Positions 25,276 through 34,437 of a stretch of 64,000 nucleotides of DNA are shown here, piece after piece. Source of the DNA: Variovorax sp. dw_308. Lineage in GTDB: Bacteria > Pseudomonadota > Gammaproteobacteria > Burkholderiales > Burkholderiaceae_C. The DNA lies in contig NZ_JAATOM010000008.1 in the NCBI RefSeq assembly GCF_019207085.1, forward strand, positions 206,633-270,632, written 5' to 3'. The first letter of the stretch is position 1. Each line of letters opens with the position of its first letter. Below the pieces are notes generated by a model, which was not told where the DNA came from, did not search any database, and worked only from the letters and a program-made list of their open reading frames with translations. A program made the position numbers and the translations under genes.

Positions 25276-25908
25276 TCAGGGCCGGGGCTGGAGGGGAATA
25301 TTGACCACTCGCTCGCCCGGCGGCGGATTCGGAAAGCCTTGCAGGGCCGCATCGAACATGACTGCGAGCACGACGCCGCTCGATGCGTAGGGGCCGTCGT
25401 TCCGGGCCCTCGTTTCGTAGACCACCTGCCCGGACTTCAGGTCGCGCAGCACGAGGCCCACTTCACGCTCGTACCAAGGGTTGGCAGCAGGCGGGATGAA
25501 CGCAGACCCGTACCACCCGCCGCCGTACCAGCCGCGTCCGTAGCGAGGGCCGTAGCCGTAGCCGTAGCCATATCCGTAGCCTGGCCACCAGCCCGGTGGG
25601 TAGAGCCATGGATCGGCCCACGGAGAGAGCGTCGCGGCCACGCGCGCCGTGATCTGCGCGCTGTAGACCGCCCGGACGTCGTCGCGCTGCAACCCGACGC
25701 GGGCCAACGCGGCGCCGGCCATGCTCTCCAGTTGCTCTTGCTGCGGCTCGGCAGCCTGCTGCGACGGCAGGCGTTCGAACCGGTAGGCGGTTCCGGCAGG
25801 CACTGCGTCCAGCTTGGAAAAGCTCTTGACGTTGCTGTCGACCACCCAGGTGGATGCGCAGCCGCTGAGGCTTGCAATCAGGAAGAGGGCCGCCAGCGCA
25901 CGTCGCAT
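25276..25908 (-). CDS. DUF4136 lipoprotein with Gly-Tyr repeat
   Basis: A 210-residue predicted lipoprotein. The signal is MRRALAALFLIASLSGCAS, with the lipobox Cys near residue 17. The body matches the DUF4136 pattern (VKSFSKLDAVPAGTAYRFERLPSQ at the start, then a C-terminal beta region ending in a Phe/Pro-rich tail). A low-complexity stretch PGWWPGYGYGYGYGYGP near the middle is unusually Gly/Tyr-rich. The function of the family is unknown. AGGAG lies five to nine bases before the ATG and overlaps the ttcA stop region, so it is probably co-transcribed with ttcA. Confidence 0.85.
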   Translation of the reverse strand: MRRALAALFLIASLSGCASTWVVDSNVKSFSKLDAVPAGTAYRFERLPSQQAAEPQQEQLESMAGAALARVGLQRDDVRAVYSAQITARVAATLSPWADPWLYPPGWWPGYGYGYGYGYGPRYGRGWYGGGWYGSAFIPPAANPWYEREVGLVLRDLKSGQVVYETRARNDGPYASSGVVLAVMFDAALQGFPNPPPGERVVNIPLQPRP

Positions 25909-25916
25909 GAGAACTC

Positions 25917-26822
25917 CTAGGCCATTCGCAGGACCCCGATGCCGGGGGACGGAAGTTCGGGCGGGTCGAAGGCCCTGTCGCCATCCTCGTCGGCCACGCC
26001 GGTCGCTTTCAGACCCTTGAAGTCGTGCAGCGTTCCGTCGAGCAGGTGCGAAGGCACCACGTTCTGCAGCGAGGTGAACATGTTCTCCACGCGGCCGGGG
26101 TACTTCCTGTCCCATTCGCGCAGCATCTCGCCCACCTGCTTGCGCTGCAGGTTCTCCTGGCTGCCGCACAGGGTGCACGGGATGATCGGGAACTCGCGAT
26201 GCTGCGCCCAGCGGACCAGGTCCTTCTCGGCCACGTAGGCCAGCGGCCGGATCACGATGTGCTTGCCGTCATCGCTGACCAGCTTGGGCGGCATGCTCTT
26301 GAGCTTGCCGGCGAAGAACATGTTGAGGAAGAAGGTCTGCAGCATGTCGTCGCGGTGATGGCCGAGCGCGACCTTGGTGGCGCCAAGCTCGTCCGCCACG
26401 CGGTACAGGATGCCGCGCCGCAGCCGGCTGCACAGGCCGCAGGTGGTCTTTCCCTCGGGAATGACGCGCTTGACGATGCTGTAGGTGTCCTGGTTCTCGA
26501 TGTGGAAGGCCACGCCGAGCTCGCTGAGGTACTTCGGCAGCACCTCCTCGGGAAAGCCGGGCTGCTTCTGGTCGAGGTTGACCGCGACCAGGTCGAAGTG
26601 GATGGGCGCGCGGGCCTTCAGCTTCAGCAGGATGTCGAGCATCGCGTAGCTGTCCTTGCCGCCCGAGACGCACACCATGACCTTGTCGCCTTCCTCGATC
26701 ATGTTGTAGTCGACGATGGCCTGGCCGACCTGGCGGCACAGGCGCTTCTCCAGCTTGTGGGTTTCTCGTTCGATCCTGAAGGCGGCGGCCGGGGGGGCCT
26801 CGTCGATCCAGATGGCGCTCAT
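25917..26822 (-). CDS. ttcA: tRNA 2-thiocytidine biosynthesis protein TtcA
   Basis: TtcA thiolates cytidine 32 of certain tRNAs using ATP and a [4Fe-4S] cluster. The protein is 301 residues from the chosen ATG. It shows the PP-loop SGGKDSYAML, the conserved pair CGLC, and the later Cys pair CTLCGSQ, as expected for the family. The ATG at 26822 has a CGGAG site upstream and begins one base after the folB stop; the in-frame start at 26876 would overlap folB and lacks support. Confidence 0.96.
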   Translation of the reverse strand: MSAIWIDEAPPAAAFRIERETHKLEKRLCRQVGQAIVDYNMIEEGDKVMVCVSGGKDSYAMLDILLKLKARAPIHFDLVAVNLDQKQPGFPEEVLPKYLSELGVAFHIENQDTYSIVKRVIPEGKTTCGLCSRLRRGILYRVADELGATKVALGHHRDDMLQTFFLNMFFAGKLKSMPPKLVSDDGKHIVIRPLAYVAEKDLVRWAQHREFPIIPCTLCGSQENLQRKQVGEMLREWDRKYPGRVENMFTSLQNVVPSHLLDGTLHDFKGLKATGVADEDGDRAFDPPELPSPGIGVLRMA

Positions 26823-26823
26823 G

Positions 26824-27213
26824 TCATTTGCTCCGGAATACTTCGACCCCGACAGCATCGCAGTCGGGGTACACATCGGGTTTGGCGGTGGACACGCGTG
26901 CGGCGTGCACCTTGGGATGGACCAGCATGGCGGCGAGCAGGTCGTCGCAAAGCGTCTCCTGCAGCTGCACGTGGCCTTTGCTCACGCGCGTGGCAATGGT
27001 GCGGCGGATGAAGTCGTAGTCGACCACTTCGTCCAGTTCGTCCGCCTTGGGGGTTGAAAGTTCCAGCGGTACATACAGGTCGACGTTGATGATCACGCGC
27101 TGCTCGGCCTTCTTCTCGAAGTCGTGCACGCCGATGTTGATCCACACCTCGTAGTCGCGCAGGAACACGCGACGGCACGACAGCAGCAGGGGATCGAGGG
27201 CGGCAAAGGTCAA
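26824..27213 (-). CDS. folB: Dihydroneopterin aldolase FolB (TTG start)
   Basis: FolB converts dihydroneopterin to 6-hydroxymethyl-dihydropterin in folate synthesis. The 129-residue product has the family layout: VFLRDYEVWINIGVHDFEKK at the N terminus, a central INVDLYV strand, and DEVVDYDFIRRTIA with the conserved Tyr/Asp. The length is normal. No ATG or GTG lies in a suitable place. The TTG at 27213-27211 fits the family N terminus and overlaps the stop of the upstream reductase as TTGA, so translation is probably coupled. The upstream gene is a pteridine-reductase-like SDR, supporting a small pterin operon that continues into ttcA. Confidence 0.92.
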   Translation of the reverse strand: MTFAALDPLLLSCRRVFLRDYEVWINIGVHDFEKKAEQRVIINVDLYVPLELSTPKADELDEVVDYDFIRRTIATRVSKGHVQLQETLCDDLLAAMLVHPKVHAARVSTAKPDVYPDCDAVGVEVFRSK

Positions 27214-27992
27214 GGGGTGGCTTTCAGGAGGTCGTCGACCACGAACATGATGTCGCGCTCGGTCGGCACCAGGTGCTGGCCGTTGTCGACGCAGAGGGTG
27301 GTGCCGGTCACGCTGGGCGTGGCGGCGAGGAAGACGCAGGTATTGGCGACGTCGGCGGGGTCGATCGGGCGGCGCAGCAGGTTGGCGCGCGCGGCCTTCT
27401 CGAAGTTGGCGGTGTTCTGCGGCCCGCTCGTGAACAGGATACCCGGCGCCACGCCGCACACGCGCACGGCGGGCGCGAGGGCCTGCGCCTGCAGAGCCAC
27501 GGCGCGTTCGAGCGCGAGTTTGGACACGGTGTACGAGAAGTAGTCGGGGTTCAGGTTGAACACCTTCTGGTCAAGGATGTGGATGGCGCAGCGGTCCGAG
27601 CCATCAGCGGGCTGGCGAGCCAGCAGCCGCGCGAAGGAGAGCGGGGCAATCAGGTTCACGCCCAGCTGCTTCATCGCCGCGTCGGGGTCGAAGTCGAGCG
27701 CCGTGTCGGGGTCGAAGGCGGATGCGTTGTTGACGATGCAGTGGAGCGGGGCGCGGGCCGTGACGTGCGCGACCAGCGCCTCGCGTGCCGATTCGCTCGT
27801 GATGTCGGCCTCGACCGCTTCGGCCGCGTGGCCCTCGTCGCGCAGCCGCGCGCACAGCGCGTCCGCAGCCTCGCGCGAGGCGCGGTACTGGCACCACACG
27901 CGCCAGCCGGCATGCGCGAAAGCCGTGCAGACGGCGGCGCCCAGCCGCTGTCCGCCGCCTGTCACGAGCACGCCTGGAGCCGTTTTTGCCAT
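27210..27992 (-). CDS. Short-chain dehydrogenase, pteridine/dihydromonapterin reductase-like (FolM-like)
   Basis: A 260-residue SDR. The nucleotide-binding motif is VTGGGQRLGAAV (the G-x-x-x-R-x-G form of pteridine reductases), then VNNASAF and the catalytic YTVSK in NPDYFSYTVSKLALE. The Arg in the glycine motif and the neighbouring folB gene favour a pterin reductase such as FolM. It overlaps folB by TTGA. Its ATG at 27992 faces the divergent methyltransferase gene across only 19 bases, so at least one promoter must lie inside the other gene. Confidence 0.85.
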   Translation of the reverse strand: MAKTAPGVLVTGGGQRLGAAVCTAFAHAGWRVWCQYRASREAADALCARLRDEGHAAEAVEADITSESAREALVAHVTARAPLHCIVNNASAFDPDTALDFDPDAAMKQLGVNLIAPLSFARLLARQPADGSDRCAIHILDQKVFNLNPDYFSYTVSKLALERAVALQAQALAPAVRVCGVAPGILFTSGPQNTANFEKAARANLLRRPIDPADVANTCVFLAATPSVTGTTLCVDNGQHLVPTERDIMFVVDDLLKATP

Positions 27993-28011
27993 GCTGATAG
28001 ATTCCCGATCC

Positions 28012-29118
28012 ATGAAATTGGAGCCAGGCGCAGAACGCGCCCATCCGCTGACCCGGATTATCGACGCCACGCTCGCCCGCTCGGGCGGCTGGCTGCCCTT
28101 CGACCGGTTCATGGCGCTGGCCCTCTATGCGCCCGGCCTCGGCTACTACGCCAACGACAGCCGCAAGTTCGGCCAGATGCCGGACTCCGGCAGCGACTTT
28201 GTGACGGCGCCGGAGATGACCCCGCTGTTCGGCCAGGCGCTGGCCGTGCAGGTGGCGGAGGCGCTGGAGAAGACCGGCACCGACACGCTGTGGGAATTCG
28301 GTGCCGGCTCCGGCGCGCTCGCGGCCCAGCTGCTCGACGCCCTCGATGCGATGGGCCGGCGCGTGAAGCGCTACCGCATCGTCGACCTGTCCGGCAGCCT
28401 GCGCGCGCGCCAGCGCCTGAGGCTCGACCGCTTCGGCGACCGTGTCGAATGGCTCAGCGCCTTGCCCGATGCGATGCAGGGCGTCGTCGTCGGCAACGAA
28501 GTGCTCGATGCGATGCCCGTGCAGTTGCTGGTGCGCGTCAAGGGCCGGTGGTTCGAGCGCGGCGTGGTGGCGCACGGCGACGGCTGGGCCTGGGAAGACC
28601 GCCCGACCGAACTGCGTCCGCCAGTCGAGCCCGCAGGCCCGCAGGACTACCTCACAGAGATCCACCCGCAGGCCGAGGCCTTCATCGCCACGCTGGCCGA
28701 CCGCCTGACGCAAGGCGCGGCCTTCTTCCTCGACTACGGTTTCCCGGAGGCCGAGTACTACCACCCGCAGCGCCACATGGGCACGGTGATGTGCCACAAG
28801 TCGCACCAGGCCGACCCTGATCCGCTGGTCGACCTGGGTGCCAAGGACATCACCGCCCACGTCAACTTCACCGGCATCGCGCTGGCGGGGCAGGACGCCG
28901 GCTTGCATGTGCTCGGTTACTGCAACCAGGCGCGCTTCCTCATCAACTGCGGCCTGGCATCGAAGATGGAACTGGCCCCGCTGGCGCAACGCACGCTGGC
29001 GGCGCGGCTCATCCATGAGCACGAGATGGGCGAGTTGTTCAAGGTGATCGGCTTTTCCGTCGGCGAGCCGTGGGACGCCGTCGGGTTCGCGCAAGGTGAT
29101 CGCTCGCACACGCTGTGA
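28012..29118 (+). CDS. SAM-dependent methyltransferase, MidA/NDUFAF7 (COG1565) family
   Basis: A 368-residue protein of the family that includes mitochondrial NDUFAF7, an arginine methyltransferase for complex I assembly. The N-terminal FDRFMALALYAPGLGYYAN is diagnostic, the SAM-binding loop is WEFGAGSGALAAQLL, and the acidic end of the next strand is YRIVDLSG. The segment VVGNEVLDAMPV is also conserved. The bacterial role is not well known. The ATG is the first Met in a frame that matches the family and lies 19 bases from the divergent reductase gene. The stop shares a base with the start of an IS3 remnant (TGATG). Confidence 0.93.
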   Translation: MKLEPGAERAHPLTRIIDATLARSGGWLPFDRFMALALYAPGLGYYANDSRKFGQMPDSGSDFVTAPEMTPLFGQALAVQVAEALEKTGTDTLWEFGAGSGALAAQLLDALDAMGRRVKRYRIVDLSGSLRARQRLRLDRFGDRVEWLSALPDAMQGVVVGNEVLDAMPVQLLVRVKGRWFERGVVAHGDGWAWEDRPTELRPPVEPAGPQDYLTEIHPQAEAFIATLADRLTQGAAFFLDYGFPEAEYYHPQRHMGTVMCHKSHQADPDPLVDLGAKDITAHVNFTGIALAGQDAGLHVLGYCNQARFLINCGLASKMELAPLAQRTLAARLIHEHEMGELFKVIGFSVGEPWDAVGFAQGDRSHTL

Positions 29119-29240
29119 TGCTGGCGGCCTACGTCAGCCCGATGCAGTTCGAGCAGGACTGGCTCGCCAATCAACTAAAGCAAGCCAACTCATGAGCTCC
29201 GCTATGGGATACGGAATCAGGGGCAAGGTCGCACAAAGCC
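29118..29240 (+). pseudogene. IS3-family transposase OrfB C-terminal remnant
   Basis: Only the last 25 codons survive (29118-29195), reading MLAAYVSPMQFEQDW then LANQLKQANS. The Y-x-SP-x-QFE-x-xW pattern is typical of the end of IS3-family OrfB transposases. About 30 bases later comes ATACGGAATCAGGGGCAAGG, which resembles an IS3-type right end. The rest of the element and its left end are missing. The methyltransferase gene just upstream seems complete, so the insertion or deletion ended at its stop codon. Confidence 0.6.
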
Positions 29241-29542
29241 TGACCGCCACATGAAAATCGCTATGCGCGCGCATGACACCATCGGTCTCCGTTGGATCGC
29301 TTGAGCGATCGCTCGTCGTTCTACCTAAGCTCGATGGCCTCAGTACTGTTAGCGGGCGGCAATCCCCACCTTGCTGAAATCTCGAGCAGTCGGATAGGCC
29401 GCCCGAAGGCGGACCCATTCCACCTCAAAATTGAGACGCATGGCGGATTGCTGCAGATAATCTTCGGGCAAGCTCTCGTCTGCCGTCTCCAACGGTGCAC
29501 CTGAGTGCAACGATCCCGAAGCTTGCGTAGCGAAAGGTCGCG
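29241..29542. other. Intergenic region before the cyclase gene
   Basis: About 300 bases without a convincing gene. It may hold more mobile-element debris, since short open frames on both strands here match nothing I recognise and GC content falls locally. The promoter for the cyclase operon should lie near its right end. A G-rich element GCGAAAGGTCGCG, next to the ATG at 29543, may serve as ribosome binding site. Confidence 0.3.
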
Positions 29543-31522
29543 ATGTCCCCTGGCGTCAGGCATCGACTTCTGGCCATCTTGGCCGCGGACGCGGCGAGTT
29601 ACTCGCGCTGGATGTCCGTGGACGACCTCGCGACGCTGAGCGCCTTGGACATCGCGCGGCAGGTTTTCCGCACGGAGGCCGAGGCAAGCGACGGGCGGGT
29701 TGTCGACACCGCTGGCGATTCCGTGCTCCTGGTCTTTGAAACGGCCATTGGCGCGGTACGGGCGGCAGCAGCCATCCAACACCATCTCTCGCAGGCACAT
29801 CACGATTCGACGAGCCTCAGCTTGCGCTTTCGAATCGGTATCCACCTGGGCGATGTCATCGAAAAGGCGGACGGTACCGTCTATGGCGACGGCGTGAACA
29901 TCGCCGCGCGCCTGCAAGCGATTGCGGAGCCGGGCGGCGTGGTCGTGTCCCAGTCCATCCACGATACGTGCGCGGATCACCTCGGCGCTGCCTTCGAGGA
30001 CATCGGCCAGCAGCGGGTGAAGAACATCGCCAAGCCCGTCCGTGCGTTCCGCCTGGTCCGTCTGCGGGACGTCCCGGTCAACGCGCACGGCGAAGGACGC
30101 GGGACCGCTTCAACGCAGGATGCCCGACGCTGGAGCCTCGCCGGCTGGACAGGCCGACTCGCGTCCTCGAAGCGATGGCGAGTGGGGTTGTCGGGCCTGC
30201 TCGGCGCGTGCCTCGTCGGCGCAGCCTTGCTGGTTGCGCAAGGCTTCCGATCCGAAGGCGCCAGGCAGCCGCCCCCGGCCGTCGCATCGCCCGTGAACAT
30301 CGACCAGGAGATCATGTCCAGGCGCGCGACTGCCGTGCTCGCCTTCGTCGACAAGCAGGGGACGAAGTCGAGTTCCACCCTGGGCGACGACCTGGCCGAC
30401 GCGGTCGCCGCCCGCCTGCTGCGCGACGGCCAGCGCGTGATCGGGCGTGCGGCGACGATGCACCAGGACCCGTCCGCCCCCGACTTCGTTCGCATCGGCC
30501 AAGAGCAAGGCGTGCGATTCGTGCTGGCCGGCCGCATCCGGCGCGAGGCCGACAGCATCCAGGTCGACGCCTATCTGACCGAGATCGCATCCGGCGCCGT
30601 CTTCCGGCTGCATGAAGACGAGTTCAAGAGCGAGGAGGAAGCCATGCGCTCCGCCTACGGAAGTGCGGTGGTCCGCGCGCTCAACGCACGCTATCACGAG
30701 ATCGAGACTGTGCGTGCCAGGCTCCCGGGCCATGAGAAGGATCCTGTCGACGTGCTCGCCCTGGCCTCGCGCGACCTGGATCGGGCGAACACGCCGGAAG
30801 AGCTGGAACGCGCGCGCAGTCAATTCGAGTTTGCCGTGAACGCCGACCCTGGTTCGGTGGAGGCATCTTCCGGCCTGGCCCTGGCGCATCTCGCGCAGTT
30901 CTATTGCCTGTGCAGCGCATCGCCCCGCGAAAAGCTCGATGTCGCGGAAAAGGCCGTCAGGCGGGCGCTGGACCTGGCACCGGACAGTCCGCAGAGTCTC
31001 GTGGCCTGGGGGGACATCCTGTTTCTCCGGCGGCGGCCGGAAGACGCCCTGCGGGTCTGGCGCAAGGCGCTTGAAATCACGCCGGACTACCAGAACGCAC
31101 ACGTTCGCATGGCGAGCGCGCTCATCAACCAGGGCCAACTGGCGGATGCCAGGGTCCATCTCGCCCGGGTAACGGACCTGCGCCCGTTCCAGATGCGTCG
31201 GCAGCAATGGCTGCTTCAAAGCCTTGCCGACGCTTCGTTCTCGCAAGGTCATGACGACGAAGCCTACGAGATCCTCAGGAACTGGACCGCCGAGTTCCCC
31301 AACAACGGAAAGCCTTACCTGATGATGGCGGCGATCGATGTCCTGCACGGTCGCAACGCCGAGGCCGCGGCCAACATGGCGAGACACCGCCAGATGCTGC
31401 CGCTCAGCACCATCTCCTATGTGGTCCTGACCTACCCGTCCACCAATCCTGGCTTTCTGTCCCAGCGCGAAAGACTGGTGGCCGGACTGCGCGAGGCAGG
31501 CCTGCCGGAGGGAGACAAATGA
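29543..31522 (+). CDS. Class III nucleotidyl cyclase with TPR-like C-terminal half
   Basis: A 659-residue protein. Residues 1-190 form a class III cyclase homology domain: metal Asp16 in ILAADAASYSRWM, Asp59 in VVDTAGDSVLLVF, and transition-state residues in YGDGVNIAARL (Asn119, Arg123). The position that is often Lys in adenylyl cyclases is Asp55 here. A membrane helix (LLGACLVGAALLVAQG, about 219-234) follows. The C-terminal half begins with a FlgO/TolB-like segment (RRATAVLAFVDKQG) and ends with several helical TPR-like units (for example AVRRALDLAPDSPQSLVAWGDILF). It probably makes cAMP or cGMP in response to an unknown input through the extracytoplasmic part. The stop overlaps the next start as ATGA. 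Confidence 0.88.
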   Translation: MSPGVRHRLLAILAADAASYSRWMSVDDLATLSALDIARQVFRTEAEASDGRVVDTAGDSVLLVFETAIGAVRAAAAIQHHLSQAHHDSTSLSLRFRIGIHLGDVIEKADGTVYGDGVNIAARLQAIAEPGGVVVSQSIHDTCADHLGAAFEDIGQQRVKNIAKPVRAFRLVRLRDVPVNAHGEGRGTASTQDARRWSLAGWTGRLASSKRWRVGLSGLLGACLVGAALLVAQGFRSEGARQPPPAVASPVNIDQEIMSRRATAVLAFVDKQGTKSSSTLGDDLADAVAARLLRDGQRVIGRAATMHQDPSAPDFVRIGQEQGVRFVLAGRIRREADSIQVDAYLTEIASGAVFRLHEDEFKSEEEAMRSAYGSAVVRALNARYHEIETVRARLPGHEKDPVDVLALASRDLDRANTPEELERARSQFEFAVNADPGSVEASSGLALAHLAQFYCLCSASPREKLDVAEKAVRRALDLAPDSPQSLVAWGDILFLRRRPEDALRVWRKALEITPDYQNAHVRMASALINQGQLADARVHLARVTDLRPFQMRRQQWLLQSLADASFSQGHDDEAYEILRNWTAEFPNNGKPYLMMAAIDVLHGRNAEAAANMARHRQMLPLSTISYVVLTYPSTNPGFLSQRERLVAGLREAGLPEGDK

Positions 31523-32529
31523 CAAGTAAAACGACAACGCAAAAAGCGGCCATCGTCGCGCTGCTGGGGGCGATCCTGGCAACCGGCCTGCATGGTCAGC
31601 CAAAACTACCGGCAGCCATCGGCGCACGGCCGGGCGTGACGGTGCCCATGAACGAACAGCCACAGGGAGGCAAGCGCGTGACGTTCAATTCACCGCAGGC
31701 GGATGCCACCGATCTCTCCATCGATGCGATGCTCTACAAGCCCGACGCCGCGGCGCGGGGCGCCGTGGTCGTCGTAAATGCGGCGCCGGGCTGGAGCGAC
31801 TTCCGGGAGGGCCAGTACGCCAGGGCACTGAACTCGGCAGGCTACGCCGTGCTCGCGATCGACACCTATGGTGCGCGCCACATCGACGGAACCCAGGCAG
31901 ACAATGCAAGTCTGAGCACCCTTGTGCAGGCGCGCGACGCCCTTGCGGCGAGACGGTACCTGGTTTCCATTGGTTATCCGGTGGATCGGTTGGCCGTCAT
32001 GGGCACCGGCCGGGGCGGGACGATCGCCCTCCTGGTCGCTGACCGGACATTCGTCCAGAACGAGCGCGAACGTTTCGTGGCGGCGATGGCGATCAGCGCG
32101 AGTTGCATCTTCCATCCGAAGACGCCCAAGCCCGCATCCAAGGTGTTCATCGCCATCGGGGACAAGGACGACGTCGCGGGGGTTCAGCCCTGCAAGGATT
32201 TCGCGAGCGAGTTCGCGAACGCCGGTGGACACATTGACGTCAAGGTGTACCCGGGTGCGTCCAGCGGCTTCGACGGCCACCCTGGCGTCCTGGGCGTTAT
32301 CCGGGATCCTTTCATGGAGACCTTCGTGAATTGCAGCGTCGCGGTGGAACCGGACGGACGATCCTCGTACAACGGCAAGACTTTCGCCGAAAGCGACACG
32401 GCCGCGCTCATCGGCGAAATGCGCAAGTCATGCATCAAGCGCGGCGGATCCGGCTGGACCAATCTCACGCAGAAGGCAGCGGTGACTTTCGATCTGATCG
32501 AGTTCCTCGATGCCAACTTCCGTCACTAA
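31519..32529 (+). CDS. Secreted dienelactone-hydrolase-like protein, probable altered nucleophile
   Basis: A 336-residue protein with an N-terminal signal or anchor (AAIVALLGAILATGLHG). The alpha/beta hydrolase fold shows GAVVVVNAAPGWSDF, VLAIDTYGARH and an elbow LAVMGTGRGGTIAL. A dienelactone hydrolase would have Cys or Ser at the third elbow residue; here it is Gly164. The acid candidate is in GDKDDVAG, and the His in SGFDGHPG. It may thus be inactive or use another residue. Four cysteines in the mature part could form disulfides in the periplasm. The start is coupled to the cyclase gene by ATGA, which suggests a shared pathway. Confidence 0.82.
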   Translation: MTSKTTTQKAAIVALLGAILATGLHGQPKLPAAIGARPGVTVPMNEQPQGGKRVTFNSPQADATDLSIDAMLYKPDAAARGAVVVVNAAPGWSDFREGQYARALNSAGYAVLAIDTYGARHIDGTQADNASLSTLVQARDALAARRYLVSIGYPVDRLAVMGTGRGGTIALLVADRTFVQNERERFVAAMAISASCIFHPKTPKPASKVFIAIGDKDDVAGVQPCKDFASEFANAGGHIDVKVYPGASSGFDGHPGVLGVIRDPFMETFVNCSVAVEPDGRSSYNGKTFAESDTAALIGEMRKSCIKRGGSGWTNLTQKAAVTFDLIEFLDANFRH

Positions 32530-32607
32530 GCAAGGCTCAGCGACTGATCAACGAGCCGGTCGGCAGGCCGCAGATCAAGCGTCGATTGCGTACGGCCGCC
32601 GAGCCCA

Positions 32608-33879
32608 TCAAAAAGCGTGACTGATACCGAAGTCGTAGCCCATCACGTGATCGGCCTTGTAGCCAGAACCCGTGGTGTAGTAGTTGTTGGTGAAGAGGGG
32701 AAAGCTGTTGCTGACGGGCATGATGAACGCAGCGCCGTTCTTTTCCTTGACGTAGGCAGCCGTCGCATACAGTGCGGTGCGCTGCGACAGGTTGTACACA
32801 TAGCCGACGGCGAACTTGCCAGCCGATGGGTCCTGCGCAGTCGCGCTCACGATCGCAGCGACACCGGTCGGCGGCGACGTGTAGTTCAGCTTGACGTGCG
32901 AGTAGGCCACGCGGATCAGGCCAACTCCAACCGGCACGGTGGCGCCGAGCAGGTAGCCGTCCCCCTTGAAGTCGCCCGTGCCGATGAGCGGCGGGATCAC
33001 GTAGTCGTTCTTGTTCTGGGTGCGCGAGATTTCACCGAAGAGCTTGACGACGCTGAAGTCATACGAGGCGCCCATGTTGGCGATCGTGACCTTCGTGGTG
33101 ATGCCCTGGTAGTAGTTGTCGCCGGTGGTGCTCTCGCCATAGGAGGCAGCAACATCCAGCGGGCCGTAGGCATAGCCGAAGCGGCCACCGACATAGCCGC
33201 CAGTGCGTTGGTTGTTCGCCACTGCCGGGGTCGTGGTGCCCGGGTCGTACTTGATGGCCTCGCTGAACGCGTACATCACCTGGCCATAGAAGCCACCGAG
33301 GTTCGGCGGCAGGAAGTAGCCGATGCTGTTCGACGCGCGAACGTAGTTGGGGTTGCCGAACAGGCCGCGGTTCACGCCACCGAAGCTGACGGTGCGGGGA
33401 CCGCTGTTCATCAGGTAGACCTGGCTGGCGCCAACGCCATTGGTGCCGAGCGGATCGAACACGGAGTCGTTCCAGAACGTGGGCGTGTAGTCGCGGCCGA
33501 GCCGGACCTCACCGAGGCCACCCAGCAAGCTCACTGTCGAACGACGATCGAAGGCCGCAAGGCCGACAGCGCCATCGTCATTGGAGATAGCGGCTTCCAA
33601 CCAGAAGGCTACAGCCACGCCACCACCGAGGTCTTCCGTTCCACGGAAACCGAGGCGACTCGCGTAGTGTGCCGAGTTGGTCATGGCCCACTGGCTCTGA
33701 TGCCTGTCGGGCGCGCCAATGAAGTTGAGACCCGGCGCACCGGGAACGCCAACGAACGAACTCGTCGTCTGGATGTAGGTGAGGGCCGTGTCAACCACAC
33801 CGAACAGGGTCATGGACGACTGCGCCGAAGCGACTCCGGCAGCAGCCAGCGCGGCCAGGGATACCAAGGACTTCTTCAT
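32608..33879 (-). CDS. Gram-negative general porin (Burkholderiales trimeric type)
   Basis: A 423-residue outer-membrane porin. The signal peptide MKKSLVSLAALAAAGVASA is followed by QSSMTLFGVVDTALTYI, the standard start of this family, and the protein ends in a C-terminal Phe (YDFGISHAF), the usual assembly signal. The loop-3-like stretch and the LGFRGTEDLGGG motif also fit. It forms a passive channel for small hydrophilic molecules. The ATG at 33879 has GAGGAG about nine bases upstream; an ATG nine bases earlier is too close to that site. The promoter should lie in the long non-coding region to its right. Confidence 0.95.
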   Translation of the reverse strand: MKKSLVSLAALAAAGVASAQSSMTLFGVVDTALTYIQTTSSFVGVPGAPGLNFIGAPDRHQSQWAMTNSAHYASRLGFRGTEDLGGGVAVAFWLEAAISNDDGAVGLAAFDRRSTVSLLGGLGEVRLGRDYTPTFWNDSVFDPLGTNGVGASQVYLMNSGPRTVSFGGVNRGLFGNPNYVRASNSIGYFLPPNLGGFYGQVMYAFSEAIKYDPGTTTPAVANNQRTGGYVGGRFGYAYGPLDVAASYGESTTGDNYYQGITTKVTIANMGASYDFSVVKLFGEISRTQNKNDYVIPPLIGTGDFKGDGYLLGATVPVGVGLIRVAYSHVKLNYTSPPTGVAAIVSATAQDPSAGKFAVGYVYNLSQRTALYATAAYVKEKNGAAFIMPVSNSFPLFTNNYYTTGSGYKADHVMGYDFGISHAF

Positions 33880-34437
33880 CGCAAGCATCTCCTCGTTGAG
33901 CACAAGGTGCCGGCGCGGCAATCTCAACGCGGCGGGCACTTTTTCCTGCGCTTCATCAACCTCAGGCCACTCTTCTTCGAGAGTTGCAGCTATTGCACCA
34001 GACGCTCCGGATCGTGGCAAAAGAATTCGTCCAAATCGCCTGCCGGTCGACGTTTCGCGGACACATTGAGGCCCTTGCGGAGGATCTACTTCCGCGCCGG
34101 CGGTCGCAGCCAAGAGGGAGGCGCCCGCACGGTGGCATATTCGCCAGTGTTGTGCCCACGAAATCAGCAACGACCGGCACGCGCGTCGCCATCGAGGGCA
34201 CGCTCACGATGCTGTGATCTCCCTGGCATCCGGGTGACCGGAATCGGGCCTCGCAGCGTGCGCTCGCCAGGCGGGCCGCGAAGGACAGCAACCGCGCGGC
34301 ATAGCAGCGGTGCGGTCGTCGGTGGCGACAGACCGGGTTGGGCCCGGTGCCGCCGTCCGTCGGTGCGGAGGGACCGAGAGGTATGCGGCAACTCTATTGA
34401 AAGTCGGTCAACTCGAGCGGCGGTCATGAAACCCGGA
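33880..34437. other. Intergenic region between porin and the broken binding-protein gene
   Basis: About 560 bases with no gene I can support. Short open frames occur on both strands but have no family features or consistent ribosome sites. The left part should hold the porin promoter (minus strand). The right part may include the missing, unrecognisable 5' half of the binding-protein gene. Confidence 0.3.
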
